Of a DNA stretch of 64,000 nt, positions 27,201 through 35,949 are shown piece by piece; the first letter of the stretch is position 1, and every line of letters begins with the position of its first letter. This DNA comes from Blautia sp. XA-2221 (GTDB lineage Bacteria > Bacillota > Clostridia > Lachnospirales > Lachnospiraceae): assembly GCF_028767025.1 (NCBI RefSeq), contig NZ_JAJQXX010000007.1, positions 1-64,000 on the forward strand, given 5' to 3'. The translations under genes were made by a program, and so were the position numbers. The notes under the pieces are model-generated. The model saw nothing but the letters and a program-made list of their open reading frames with translations, was not told where the DNA came from and did not search any database.

Positions 27201-27274
27201 CGGGGTATGGCGTAGCTTGGTAGCGCGCGCGGCTGGGGGCCGCGAGGTCGCAGGTTCAAATCCTGTTGCCCCGA
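27201..27274 (+). tRNA. tRNA-Pro (anticodon GGG)
   Basis: Acceptor CGGGGTA pairs with TGCCCCG. The anticodon loop CTGGGGG gives GGG, and the T arm contains GGTTCAAATCC. The discriminator is A and CCA is not encoded. Single-gene transcript with its own promoter and terminator. Confidence 0.95.
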
Positions 27275-27291
27275 TTCATATTTAAGAGTAA

Positions 27292-27322
27292 AAGATTTCC
27301 GAAGTTCCGGGAATCTTTTTTT
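27292..27322 (+). terminator. tRNA-Pro terminator
   Basis: AAGATTTCC (27292-27300) pairs with GGGAATCTT (27309-27317, one G-T pair) and runs into seven T. Confidence 0.75.
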
Positions 27323-27470
27323 ATACCAATAATTGCTTGCATTAACTGGATTAAAATGTATTTCAAATCATTTTCAGAGCTGGCATTTTATCTTATGTGT
27401 TTTGGAACTTTGGTATATAAACGCCAAAATATCTTATAGAATAATATTGTGTGAATAGCAGCATAAAAGC

Positions 27471-27499
27471 AATCAGAGATAGAAAAATCTCTGATTTTT
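27471..27499 (+). terminator. terminator hairpin upstream of leuA leader
   Basis: AATCAGAGAT pairs exactly with ATCTCTGATT, followed by TTT. It lies just before the leuA promoter. Bases 27323-27470 before it contain no recognisable gene, so it probably ends read-through from the tRNA-Pro unit. Confidence 0.65.
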
Positions 27500-27500
27500 C

Positions 27501-27530
27501 TTGACAGGATTATATTGTATGTGTTAGTCT
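27501..27530 (+). promoter_or_regulatory. leuA promoter
   Basis: A perfect TTGACA is followed 18 bases later by TAGTCT, a weak -10. The strong -35 and the position directly before the T-box leader support it. Confidence 0.5.
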
Positions 27531-27539
27531 ATACCCATC

Positions 27540-27853
27540 ATAACAATTTAATACGTAAATGCGTTGATAAGGAATAGTACATGAGAACCGGAGCACAGAG
27601 AACTGTCGGATGGTGGAAGACAGTGGAAGGAAATCATGGAACTCACCTTGGAGTATCTGCCCAAAAGTCAGTGATTAGTAGGCGTAGACGGAATCCACCG
27701 TTATATGGAAGGGATATAAGGATTTTCTATAGAAAGATGCACAGAGAAGATTCCGTATCCTGTGAGTGTATGAAACTGTTCATAAAGAAGAGTGGTACCG
27801 CGGAAGTAGAATCTTTCGTCTCTTACAGAAATGTAGAGATGAGAGATTTTTTG
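27540..27853 (+). promoter_or_regulatory. T-box riboswitch (leucine) controlling leuA
   Basis: A full T-box leader. The conserved T-box AGTGGTACCGCGGAAG lies at 27791-27806. The terminator stem AATCTTTCGTCTCTTAC (27810-27826) pairs with GTAGAGATGAGAGATT (27833-27848) and is followed by a T-run. Upstream is a Stem I region with GGATGGTGGAAGACAGTGG and a candidate specifier CTC (27642-27644) in GGAACTCACC, which reads uncharged tRNA-Leu(GAG). Under leucine starvation the tRNA 3' end pairs with the T-box bulge and permits read-through into leuA. A 94-codon open frame overlapping it is not real. Confidence 0.93.
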
Positions 27854-28120
27854 TTTTATACATAAACAATTTATATTGTTTTCTGTAAAATAGTATTGTT
27901 TTGCATACTGGCAGAAACATTTGAAAAACATGAATGGAACAGCCTGAGAAAAAATTGCATTATGCTTTTGTTTTATTTTTGTAGAAGATAATCGGATATA
28001 GAACTGTATGTGAAGGGAAATTTTGTTAAGAAATAAAGTTGAAAGGCGAATAAAAATCGGTTCTTTCTGCAAAGAGAAGCCTTACATAAAAAATATGATA
28101 CGAAAATGGAGGGAATAAGA
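27854..28120 (+). other. leuA leader between T-box terminator and start codon
   Basis: About 270 bases of AT-rich leader follow the T-box terminator. No coding region or further hairpin with a T-run is convincing. The leuA ribosome binding site GGAGGG is at 28108-28113. Confidence 0.4.
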
Positions 28121-29776
28121 ATGGAAAACGTAAAAAAATATCAGAGGCAGTACCATATGCCACCGGAAAAGTGCACAAAGTGGGCGCAAAAAGAATACGT
28201 GGAAAAAGCTCCGTCTTGGTGCAGTGTGGATCTTCGCGACGGAAATCAGGCTCTTGTAATCCCTATGAGTCTGGAGCAGAAAATAGAGTTTTTTAAGCTT
28301 CTTGTAAAAATTGGTTTTAAGGAAATAGAGGTTGGTTTTCCGGCAGCTTCTGATACGGAATACACATTTCTCAGAACTCTGATAGAGCAGAAGCTGATTC
28401 CTGAGGATGTAACGATCCAGGTTCTGACTCAGGCAAGAGAGCACATTATCCGAAAAACTTTTGAGGCTGTCAAAGGAGCACCAAAAGCAATCATCCATGT
28501 GTATAATTCCACTTCTGTGGCGCAGAGAGAACAGGTATTTAAAAAGTCAAAAGAGGAGATTATCCGTATTGCGGTAGAGGGTGCACAGCTTTTAAAAGAG
28601 CTGGCTAAAGAAACAGAAGGCAATTTCCAGTTTGAGTACAGTCCGGAAAGTTTTACGGGTACAGAGCCGGAATATGCTCTTGAAGTCTGCAATGCAGTTC
28701 TGGATATATGGAAACCAACAGCAGAAAATAAATGTATTATCAATCTTCCGGTAACCGTACAGCTTTCCATGCCTCATGTGTATGCAAGCCAGATTGAATA
28801 CATGAGCACTCATATGAAATACCGGGAACATGTGATTCTTTCCCAACATCCCCATAATGACAGAGGCTGCGGCGTGGCTGATGCAGAGATGGGACTTCTG
28901 GCAGGGGCTGACAGAGTGGAGGGAACTCTGTTTGGAAACGGAGAACGTACAGGCAACGTAGATATTGTAACTCTTGCAATGAACATGTATTCTCAGGGGG
29001 TAGATCCGGGACTTGATTTTTCTGATATGCCGGGTATCTGTGAGATTTATGAAAAATGCACAGGAATGAAAGTGGATGAAAGAAGCCCGTACAGTGGAGC
29101 GCTTGTGTTTGCTGCTTTTTCGGGATCTCATCAGGATGCTATCGCCAAGGGAATGCACTGGAGAGAGAAAAAAGATCCGGGTCACTGGACGGTTCCTTAT
29201 CTTCCTATTGATCCTACAGATGTAGGAAGAAATTATGATGCAGATGTGATACGCATTAACAGCCAGTCCGGAAAAGGCGGTGTAGGTTATATTCTGGAAA
29301 CGCAGTATGGTCTGAACCTTCCGGCAAAAATGCGGGAGGCAATGGGATATGCTGCCAAAGCTGTTTCTGACCACAGTCATAAAGAACTGCATCCGGAAGA
29401 AATTTTCAGTCTCTTTAAAAAGACTTTTGAAAATGTAGTGGAGCCGTATCGTGTGGATGAGGTCCATTTCCGGCAAAAAGACGGAGGTTTTGTTGCTCAG
29501 GTAACTTCCAGCTTTAATGGAAGAAAAATTACCACAGAAGCTTCCGGAAACGGACGACTGAATGCAGTTAGCAATGCTCTGAAAAAGGCATATGAGCTTA
29601 AGTTTAATCTTGTTACGTATCAGGAGCATGCGTTGGAGCAGAGCTCCAGTTCCAAAGCTATTGCATATGTGGGAATTCAGAAACCGGACGGCAGCCTTTC
29701 CTGGGGAGCCGGTGTAAATTCGGATATTATCCACGCTTCTGTTGACGCTCTTGTGACGGCTATAAATAACCGATAG
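28121..29776 (+). CDS. leuA: 2-isopropylmalate synthase (LeuA type 2)
   Basis: A 551-residue enzyme. The DRE-TIM metallolyase barrel has VDLRDGNQALVIPMS near residue 33, FKEIEVGFPAASDTEY near 65 and SQHPHNDRGCGVADAE near 240. The C-terminal LeuA regulatory domain (from about 425) binds leucine. It condenses acetyl-CoA with ketoisovalerate, the first committed step of leucine synthesis. The length and motifs fit the long LeuA type 2 form. I chose ATG 28121 because GGAGGG lies seven bases before it; in-frame ATG 28106 overlaps that site. Regulated by the leucine T-box upstream; it is not linked to leuCD at 18-20 kb. Confidence 0.95.
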   Translation: MENVKKYQRQYHMPPEKCTKWAQKEYVEKAPSWCSVDLRDGNQALVIPMSLEQKIEFFKLLVKIGFKEIEVGFPAASDTEYTFLRTLIEQKLIPEDVTIQVLTQAREHIIRKTFEAVKGAPKAIIHVYNSTSVAQREQVFKKSKEEIIRIAVEGAQLLKELAKETEGNFQFEYSPESFTGTEPEYALEVCNAVLDIWKPTAENKCIINLPVTVQLSMPHVYASQIEYMSTHMKYREHVILSQHPHNDRGCGVADAEMGLLAGADRVEGTLFGNGERTGNVDIVTLAMNMYSQGVDPGLDFSDMPGICEIYEKCTGMKVDERSPYSGALVFAAFSGSHQDAIAKGMHWREKKDPGHWTVPYLPIDPTDVGRNYDADVIRINSQSGKGGVGYILETQYGLNLPAKMREAMGYAAKAVSDHSHKELHPEEIFSLFKKTFENVVEPYRVDEVHFRQKDGGFVAQVTSSFNGRKITTEASGNGRLNAVSNALKKAYELKFNLVTYQEHALEQSSSSKAIAYVGIQKPDGSLSWGAGVNSDIIHASVDALVTAINNR

Positions 29777-29918
29777 AACATATGGAACTACACATAAATT
29801 TTATATCTGATTTTCCATTGTCTTTATAAGTACTTCGCTTTTAAGTGCTTAGATGTATAGAAAAACACATATTTTACCACGAATGAATCTTGATATGACT
29901 ATAAAATAACCGCTAAAG

Positions 29919-29951
29919 GACATCATTACACTTAAATGATGTCTTTTTAGC
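29919..29951 (+). terminator. leuA terminator
   Basis: GACATCATT (29919-29927) pairs exactly with AATGATGTC (29935-29943), followed by five T; flanking GCTAAA/TTTAGC extends the stem. It lies about 140 bases after the leuA stop. Confidence 0.75.
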
Positions 29952-29973
29952 AGTCAATCTTAAGACTGACTGC
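29950..29973. repeat. 24-base near-perfect palindrome
   Basis: GCAGTCA-ATCTTAAGAC-TGACTGC reads almost identically on both strands, with one G-T mismatch pair. It starts directly at the end of the leuA terminator. It could be a protein-binding site or the end of a degraded mobile element; nothing nearby decides. Confidence 0.5.
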
Positions 29974-30464
29974 TTAGTGTGCATAGGTATGAAATATATT
30001 GACAACACCATATCGTTTTTATATGTAGCTATAAAGTATTTATGAATTATGATTACATTCATTACTACTTTTTTTAATATAAACTATAATCCTATAAAAA
30101 ATATTACAACCACAATCATACTTAACATAGTAAAAGTTTTGCTATATTGCATTATATTTTGCATTTCCATTAAAGTATTCAAATATAAGTAAAGCGATTC
30201 CTGTTTTCAGACATGAAGCAATAATTCCCAAAATAAAACCATGACAACTTATTTTTATAAAATTATCACTTCCATGCATCGCTCCTTTTGCTTGCCAACT
30301 TATAAAAACATAGTGAAGGAAACTGAAATTTTTACTGGATTTTTTGGAATACACCTGTTAAACTTAAAATAAGTATGCCCATTATTACTGTTCACAGAAA
30401 GAAGGGCATCAACATTTTTTTGTTTTTGCAGCAGATATACTTTATAATAAGAAAGGAAATTCAT
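29974..30464. other. AT-rich intergenic region
   Basis: About 490 bases, noticeably more AT-rich than the flanks. A minus-strand frame at 30142-30279 (ATG; longer GTG start at 30354) would encode a 45-residue peptide with one hydrophobic segment (GFILGIIASCLKTGIALLIF). Its GGAG is only two bases from the ATG, so it is doubtful. It may be a remnant of an acquired gene. ATGCCC/GGGCAT (30375-30410) flank the next promoter. Confidence 0.35.
30420..30448 (+). promoter_or_regulatory. promoter of molybdenum hydroxylase operon
   Basis: TTGTTT and a perfect TATAAT lie 17 bases apart, with GAAAGGAAA and the ATG following within 20 bases. Confidence 0.65.
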
Positions 30465-31277
30465 ATGCTAAAGATTAAAAGCTATGAAAGAGTAAATAGT
30501 ATTGCAGAAGCTTATGAGCTGAATCAGAAAAAATCAGCCTGCGTGCTTGGTGGTATGGTATGGCTGAAAATGGGAACCCGAAACGTTTCCACGGCAATTG
30601 ATCTGTCTGGTCTGGGGCTGGACACTGTTCAGGAACTGGAAGATGAATTTGTGATCGGATGTATGACAACCCTTCATGATCTGGAAACAAATGCAGCCTT
30701 GAATGAATTTACAGGAGGGGCGGTCAGGGAGAGCCTGCGTCATATCGTGGGCGTGCAGTTTCGGAACTGCGCCACAGTTGGAGGCAGCATTTTCGGAAGA
30801 TATGGATTTTCTGATGTGTTAACTATGTTTCTTGCAATGGATACTTGGGTAGATATGTATCAGGCAGGAAGGATTCCGCTTACAGAATTTGTAACACAGA
30901 AAAAGGACAGGGATATTCTTCAGTCTGTGATTGTAAAAAAAACACCGCTTAAAGTGGCATATTTAAGCCAGAGAAACTCTGAAACAGATTTTCCGGTTCT
31001 GACCTGTGCGGCTTCTTTGATCGGAGATATGCCGAGAACTGTGATCGGGGCAAGACCGGGACGGGCTATGATCGTTGAGGATGCGGAGGGGATTCTGAAT
31101 GGATTTGGTGAAATGACCAGAAAACAGAAGTCAAAGGCAGTACAGGATTTTGCCTGCTATGCCGCAGAGCATGTGCCGGTGGGAACAAATATGAGAGCTT
31201 CTGAAGAATACAGAAAGCTTCTTACGCAGGTACTCACAAGACGGGCATGGGAAACAGTAGGAGGGATAAAAATATGA
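30465..31277 (+). CDS. Molybdenum hydroxylase FAD-binding subunit (xanthine dehydrogenase type)
   Basis: A 270-residue protein of the CO-dehydrogenase flavoprotein/XdhB family. It has the FAD pyrophosphate motif near residues 28-36 (SACVLGGMVWLKMG) and the second flavin motif NCATVGGSIFGRYGFSD near 98. It passes electrons from the iron-sulfur subunit to NAD+ or another acceptor. The segment normally reading A-G-G-T-D/N appears as LGGMVWLKMG, a diverged form. GAAAGGAAAT precedes the chosen ATG; an upstream in-frame ATG at 30375 lies before the predicted promoter and is rejected. It overlaps the next gene by four bases. Confidence 0.87.
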   Translation: MLKIKSYERVNSIAEAYELNQKKSACVLGGMVWLKMGTRNVSTAIDLSGLGLDTVQELEDEFVIGCMTTLHDLETNAALNEFTGGAVRESLRHIVGVQFRNCATVGGSIFGRYGFSDVLTMFLAMDTWVDMYQAGRIPLTEFVTQKKDRDILQSVIVKKTPLKVAYLSQRNSETDFPVLTCAASLIGDMPRTVIGARPGRAMIVEDAEGILNGFGEMTRKQKSKAVQDFACYAAEHVPVGTNMRASEEYRKLLTQVLTRRAWETVGGIKI

Positions 31278-31750
31278 AGCTGAGTTTTTGGCTGAATGGA
31301 GTTTACCGTCACGACGAGGTTGAGCCGGACACATTGCTGCTGGACTTTCTGAGAGACAAAGGCTGTTACAGTGTAAAGAGAGGCTGTGAGACAGCAAACT
31401 GTGGGTTATGTACTGTGCTGATGGATGAAAAACCTGTACTTTCCTGCAGTATGCTGGCGTTGAGAGCGGAAGGAAAGAAGATCGTGACCATGGAGGGAAT
31501 GCAGAAGGAAGCGGAAGAATTTGGCGCATTTCTTGCAGATGAAGGTGCTGAGCAGTGCGGATTCTGCAATCCGGGATTTATCATGAATGTTTTTGCAATG
31601 GAAAAGGAGCTTGAGGATCCTTCAGAAGAGGATGTGAAAGAGTATCTTGCCGGAAATCTCTGCAGATGCTCCGGTTTTGTGGGACAGACAAGAAGTATTC
31701 TTAAGTATCTTGAACATAAAAAGTCACAGAATAAGGAGGCAGAAGAATGA
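31274..31750 (+). CDS. Molybdenum hydroxylase [2Fe-2S] subunit
   Basis: A 158-residue protein with the plant-type [2Fe-2S] motif (VKRGCETANCGLCTVLMD near residue 37, fourth Cys in VLSCSML) and the second, helical [2Fe-2S] domain (EQCGFCNPGFIM near 96 and NLCRCSGFVGQTRSIL near 130). It is the electron bridge of xanthine dehydrogenase-like enzymes. ATGA overlaps link it to both neighbours, so the three subunits are made together. An in-frame ATG at 31247 is inside the upstream gene and less likely. Confidence 0.92.
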   Translation: MKLSFWLNGVYRHDEVEPDTLLLDFLRDKGCYSVKRGCETANCGLCTVLMDEKPVLSCSMLALRAEGKKIVTMEGMQKEAEEFGAFLADEGAEQCGFCNPGFIMNVFAMEKELEDPSEEDVKEYLAGNLCRCSGFVGQTRSILKYLEHKKSQNKEAEE

Positions 31751-34035
31751 GCTATGTCAGCAGGGCGGTAAGAAAAAAAGACGCCATGGCGCTTGTAACC
31801 GGAAAGCCCGTGTACACAGATGATCTGGCTCCGAAAGACTGTCTGATCGTCAAAGTTTTGCGCAGCCCTCATGCAAATGCCTGGATTGAGGAGATCAAAA
31901 CAGGAACTGCCCGTCAGGTAAGTGGAATTGCCGCTGTTTATACATATAAAGATGTTCCGCAAAAGCGTTTTACTCTTGCCGGACAGACATACCCGGAACT
32001 GAGTCCGTATGATCATTATATTCTTGACCGCAGACTGAGATTTGTTGGTGATGCTGTGGCGATCGTAGCAGGCGAAACAGAGGAAGCGGTAGATAAGGCT
32101 CTGAAACGGATCAAGGTAAAATATCAGGTAGACGAGCCTGTTCTTGATATGCACAAAGCCAAAGACGCAGATATTCTGGTACATCCGGAGGAAGACTGGG
32201 AGGCAAAAATACCAGTAGGAGCAGACAATAAGAGAAATCTCTGTGCTTCAGGTCTGGAAGAATCCGGTGATGTGGATAAAATCCTCGGTGAATGTAAATA
32301 TACCGTGGATCGGACCTATCATACAAAAGCAAATCAGCAGGCAATGATGGAAACTTTCCGGACATATTGCTATATGGATCATTTCGGTAGGCTGAATGTA
32401 GTATCCTCCACACAGATTCCTTTTCATGTAAGAAGAATTCTGGGAAATGCTCTGGATATTCCTTCCTCAAAGATTCGTGTGATCAAGCCCAGGATCGGAG
32501 GCGGTTTTGGCGCAAAACAGAGTTCTGTGTGTGAAATCTATCCTGCATTTGTAACATGGATGACAGGTCGTCCGTCAAAGATTATTTACTCCCGTTATGA
32601 ATCACAGATCTGCTCATCTCCCCGTCATGAGATGGAAATCCGCGTAAGAGCAGGCGCAGATGAAAACGGAATTGTCCGCGCTATTGATGTTTATACTCTT
32701 TCTAATGCAGGCGCATACGGAGAACACAGTCCTACAACGGTTGGATTAAGCGGTCATAAATCTATTGCCCTTTATCGTCATACAGAGGCATATCGTTTTG
32801 CTTATGACGTTGTTTATACCAACGTACAGGCGGCAGGGGCGTACCGTGGATATGGAGCAACTCAGGGGATTTATGCGGTTGAATCAGCAGTGAACGAGCT
32901 GGCTGAGATTATAGGAATGGACCCGGTAGAGATCCGTGAGCTGAACATGCCTATTCAGGGAGAACCGCTTCCTGCATATGGTGACTGTGACATAGCAGAA
33001 AGCTGTACCATGGATCAGTGTATGGAGCGGGCAAAAGAAATGATGGGCTGGGATGAAAAATATCCATGTAAAGATCTTGGAAACGGTAAAGTTCGTGGAG
33101 TAGGCGTTGCTATGGCAATGCAGGGATCCTCTATTGCGGGAATTGATGTGGGCGGCGCAGATATGAAGCTGAATGAGGATGGTTCTTATACTCTGGGACT
33201 TGGCTGTGCAGATATGGGTACAGGCTGTGATACGATACTTGCTCAGATGGCGGCTGACTGCATGGAAACCTCGATAGATAATATTGTTGTATTTGGGGTA
33301 GATACAGATATTTCCCCATATGATTCCGGTTCCTACGCTTCGGCCACAACTTATACCACCGGAATGGCAGTAGTGCAGTCATGTCAGGAGCTTCGCGGTA
33401 AAATCTGTACTCTTGGAGCAAAAATGCTGCAGGCAGATCCTGAGGAAGTAAATTTTGATGGAGAATTTGTATTTACAGATGAAGAACATAAGGTTTCTCT
33501 GAAAGATATTGCGATTCAGGGAACCTGTGGAAATTCTCAGGAGCTGCAGGTAACAAGAACTTATTCTTCACCAGTGTCTCCGCCGCCTTTCATGGTAGGA
33601 ATGGCAGAAGTGGAAGTAGATAAAGAAACCGGAAGTACAAAGGTGATCGATTATGTGGCAGTAGTGGACTGCGGAACACCCATCAATCCAAATCTGGTGC
33701 GGGTACAGACCGAAGGTGGAATCGTACAGGGAATCGGAATGGCTCTCTATGAGGATATTCAGTATAATGAAAAAGGCGCTGTACGAAATAATTCCTTTAT
33801 GCAGTACAAGATCCCTTCCCGGCTTGATATTGGAAATATCCAGGTGGAGATCTGTGGAAGTTATGAGCCTACCGGTCCTTTCGGAGCAAAATCTGTAGGC
33901 GAGCTGGTAATCGACACTCCTTGTCCTGCAATTGCAGCAGCAGTATACAATGCTACAGGCGTCAGGGTACGTGAGCTTCCGATCACACCAGAAAAAGTTG
34001 CAATGGGAATTCTTCAGAAAGAGCTGGGGAAATAA
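31747..34035 (+). CDS. Molybdenum hydroxylase large (molybdopterin-binding) subunit
   Basis: A 762-residue protein of the xanthine dehydrogenase/aldehyde oxidase family. It carries GKPVYTDDLAP near residue 19, the molybdopterin-binding IGGGFGAKQ near 251, GAYRGYGATQGIYAVESA near 361 and, near the C-terminus, GPFGAKSVGELVIDTP with the catalytic-type Glu. It hydroxylates an N-heterocycle or aldehyde using water. The substrate is not revealed: no purine permease, deaminase or selenium gene is adjacent. Subunit order FAD, Fe-S, Mo is typical of stand-alone three-subunit hydroxylases in Clostridia. Confidence 0.9.
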   Translation: MSYVSRAVRKKDAMALVTGKPVYTDDLAPKDCLIVKVLRSPHANAWIEEIKTGTARQVSGIAAVYTYKDVPQKRFTLAGQTYPELSPYDHYILDRRLRFVGDAVAIVAGETEEAVDKALKRIKVKYQVDEPVLDMHKAKDADILVHPEEDWEAKIPVGADNKRNLCASGLEESGDVDKILGECKYTVDRTYHTKANQQAMMETFRTYCYMDHFGRLNVVSSTQIPFHVRRILGNALDIPSSKIRVIKPRIGGGFGAKQSSVCEIYPAFVTWMTGRPSKIIYSRYESQICSSPRHEMEIRVRAGADENGIVRAIDVYTLSNAGAYGEHSPTTVGLSGHKSIALYRHTEAYRFAYDVVYTNVQAAGAYRGYGATQGIYAVESAVNELAEIIGMDPVEIRELNMPIQGEPLPAYGDCDIAESCTMDQCMERAKEMMGWDEKYPCKDLGNGKVRGVGVAMAMQGSSIAGIDVGGADMKLNEDGSYTLGLGCADMGTGCDTILAQMAADCMETSIDNIVVFGVDTDISPYDSGSYASATTYTTGMAVVQSCQELRGKICTLGAKMLQADPEEVNFDGEFVFTDEEHKVSLKDIAIQGTCGNSQELQVTRTYSSPVSPPPFMVGMAEVEVDKETGSTKVIDYVAVVDCGTPINPNLVRVQTEGGIVQGIGMALYEDIQYNEKGAVRNNSFMQYKIPSRLDIGNIQVEICGSYEPTGPFGAKSVGELVIDTPCPAIAAAVYNATGVRVRELPITPEKVAMGILQKELGK

Positions 34036-34036
34036 T

Positions 34037-35068
34037 ATGGGAATGATGTTCAAACTGATTCTGGCAGGATTCTGGCTGGTTTTTGTACCGGCCGCTGCCG
34101 GAATTCCGTTTACAGGAAAAAAACAGTCCGGGTTTTCAGAAATATTTCTGAACGGATATCTGGTGCTTTTTACCGTAATGGAAATCCTTACTCTGCCAAT
34201 GACAGTTTTGAAAATGCCTCTCCATGTGCTGACTGCTGTCTGGGGAGGCATTGGAATAGCGCTGGCTGTTTTGGGGATTTTTGTGCTTGGAAAAAGAAAA
34301 GATATTTTTCTGTCTGCATGGAAAGAAAAAAAACGTCCGTCCTTTTATTTCTGTATTGCGGTATTACTCATTCTCCTTCAGATAGCAGTGTGTTCACTGA
34401 TGGCTCATATGGATGCTGACGACTGCTTTTATGTGGCAACTGCTACAACAGACGTTTATACGGATACTATTTTTGAGGTGGATCCCTATACGGGAACGGC
34501 ATACAGGACGCTGCCAAGACGATATGTGCTTTCGCCATTTCCTGTTTTTCTGGCGGTGGTAAGCCAGCTGAGCGGCAGGCTTCATCCTGCGGTTATGGCG
34601 CATATGGTATTCCCGGCAGTTTTTCTTTCAATGGCATATATGGTTCAGGCTACCCTGGCAAAAAAATGGTTTCCCGGAGAAAAGAAAGCACAGGGAATCT
34701 ATCTTTTTCTGTCAGTATGTATCTGCAGCTTTGCCGGTTATTCTGTTTACAACGCAGGAAATTTTCAGATGGTCCGTATCTGGCAGGGAAAAGCAGTTTT
34801 GGCTTCTGTGCTTCTGCCATATCTGCTTTGTCTGTGCATATCTTTTTTTCTTGAAAAAAAGCAGGAAATATCCTGGATCCTGCTAGTGCTTGCCAATGTG
34901 AGCTGCTGTCTTTTGTCTTCTATGGGAGTGATACTTGCGCCTCTTCTGACAGGCTGCTTTTTTATTGTTTCCTTGATTCTCAGAAAAGACTGGAAGCGGA
35001 TTTGTGTGGGATTTTTATGCTGTCTGCCTTCTATTATGCTGGGAATCGTGTATATTTTGATGGGCTGA
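34037..35068 (+). CDS. Polytopic membrane protein, DUF6077-like (first part)
   Basis: A 343-residue membrane protein with about eight hydrophobic segments and an extracytoplasmic-looking insert DADDCFYVATATTDVYTDT near residue 134. The sequence reminds me of a Lachnospiraceae membrane family (DUF6077) of unknown function; this assignment is from memory and is tentative. It starts one base after the hydroxylase stop, suggesting co-transcription, but that need not mean shared function. It ends at TGA (35066), and a second membrane protein in another frame follows after 13 bases. Together they have the size of one two-part membrane protein, so a frameshift split is possible. Confidence 0.65.
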   Translation: MGMMFKLILAGFWLVFVPAAAGIPFTGKKQSGFSEIFLNGYLVLFTVMEILTLPMTVLKMPLHVLTAVWGGIGIALAVLGIFVLGKRKDIFLSAWKEKKRPSFYFCIAVLLILLQIAVCSLMAHMDADDCFYVATATTDVYTDTIFEVDPYTGTAYRTLPRRYVLSPFPVFLAVVSQLSGRLHPAVMAHMVFPAVFLSMAYMVQATLAKKWFPGEKKAQGIYLFLSVCICSFAGYSVYNAGNFQMVRIWQGKAVLASVLLPYLLCLCISFFLEKKQEISWILLVLANVSCCLLSSMGVILAPLLTGCFFIVSLILRKDWKRICVGFLCCLPSIMLGIVYILMG

Positions 35069-35081
35069 CAGGGGGATGAAG

Positions 35082-35894
35082 ATGAAAGAAATATTAAAAC
35101 AGTCAGTAAATTTCTGGCAGAGCTACTGGGGCGACAGCCTGATGCCGTGGCTGCTTCTGGCATCTGTTCTTTTTCTTGTGATCTTCCGGAGAAAGAAGAA
35201 AAGTACAAAATATCTTTTACTTTATCTTTTTCTGGTTTTGGTTCTGTTTTTCTGCCCGCCCACGGCCAAGATCATCCAGAAATGCATAGGCTCTCTTGTA
35301 TATTGGCGGGTTCTCTGGCTTCTTCCTGTGGCTCCTGTTATTGCAGTGGCTATGACAGAGTTTTTGAAGGAAAGAGAAGGAGTGATTCAGTTTATCCTTG
35401 TAGCAGTAGCAGCAGTAGTAGTGGCGCTATGCGGAAAGGGCATCTGTCAGGCGGGAAATTATAAACTGGTCCACAATTATCAGCAGGTACCCGATGAGGT
35501 GGCAGCCATCTGTGAGATGGTAAAACAGGATGCCGGAGATGCAGAATTTCTTCTGGCAGCAGATAATTATATTGGTCCATACGTCCGTGTGTATGATCCG
35601 TCCATTTATATGCTGTTTAATAGAGAGGGACGCGGTGGTACCGGTGAAGGAGTGAGACAGCTTTATCTGGAGATCAATGCGCCGGTATTTAATTACCGTA
35701 ATATTGCATCTTCCGGAAAAAGACTTTCCTGTAATTATCTGGTTGTAAAAATTCCGAATGAGCAGCAGAAAAGTGAACTTGAATTATATGGATACCGGGA
35801 GGTGGGAACAGCCGGAAGCTATGCTCTGTACCGGCTGGGAGAATCAGCAGACGCTGTAAGAAATCCGATTCTCGACCGATGGGACTGGAGATAA
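35082..35894 (+). CDS. Membrane protein, probable second part of the preceding one
   Basis: A 270-residue protein with four or five membrane segments (residues 20-140) and a soluble C-terminal part (145-270, EVAAICEMVKQDAGDAEFLL, then YLVVKIPNEQQKSELELYGY) that looks like an outward-facing domain. AGGGGG precedes the chosen ATG by six bases; an ATG at 35076 abuts it. Function is unknown. It may be an independent partner of the upstream protein or the downstream half of a split gene. Ends before a bidirectional terminator. Confidence 0.6.
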   Translation: MKEILKQSVNFWQSYWGDSLMPWLLLASVLFLVIFRRKKKSTKYLLLYLFLVLVLFFCPPTAKIIQKCIGSLVYWRVLWLLPVAPVIAVAMTEFLKEREGVIQFILVAVAAVVVALCGKGICQAGNYKLVHNYQQVPDEVAAICEMVKQDAGDAEFLLAADNYIGPYVRVYDPSIYMLFNREGRGGTGEGVRQLYLEINAPVFNYRNIASSGKRLSCNYLVVKIPNEQQKSELELYGYREVGTAGSYALYRLGESADAVRNPILDRWDWR

Positions 35895-35900
35895 AAACCA

Positions 35901-35937
35901 AAAAACAGGGTACGGAAAATATCCGTACCCTGTTTTT
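35901..35937. terminator. bidirectional terminator
   Basis: AAAAACAGGGTACGG pairs perfectly with CCGTACCCTGTTTTT around a 7-base loop. A-run and T-run on the two sides let it serve both the plus-strand membrane gene and the convergent SH3-domain gene. Confidence 0.85.
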
Positions 35938-35949
35938 TGCCTTAAAGTT

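Noticed and set aside
27581-27865. 94-codon open frame before leuA
   Set aside because: It lies inside the T-box leader, whose conserved elements explain the sequence.
28592-29734. 380-codon open frame on the minus strand
   Set aside because: It is fully antisense to leuA, whose motifs are intact; composition is that of a shadow frame.
29950-29973. Palindrome considered as an insertion-sequence end
   Set aside because: No matching copy or transposase remnant was seen nearby.
30142-30354. Minus-strand small membrane peptide
   Set aside because: Starts at GTG without a ribosome binding site, or at an internal ATG with GGAG only two bases away; no recognisable family. Mentioned under the AT-rich region only.
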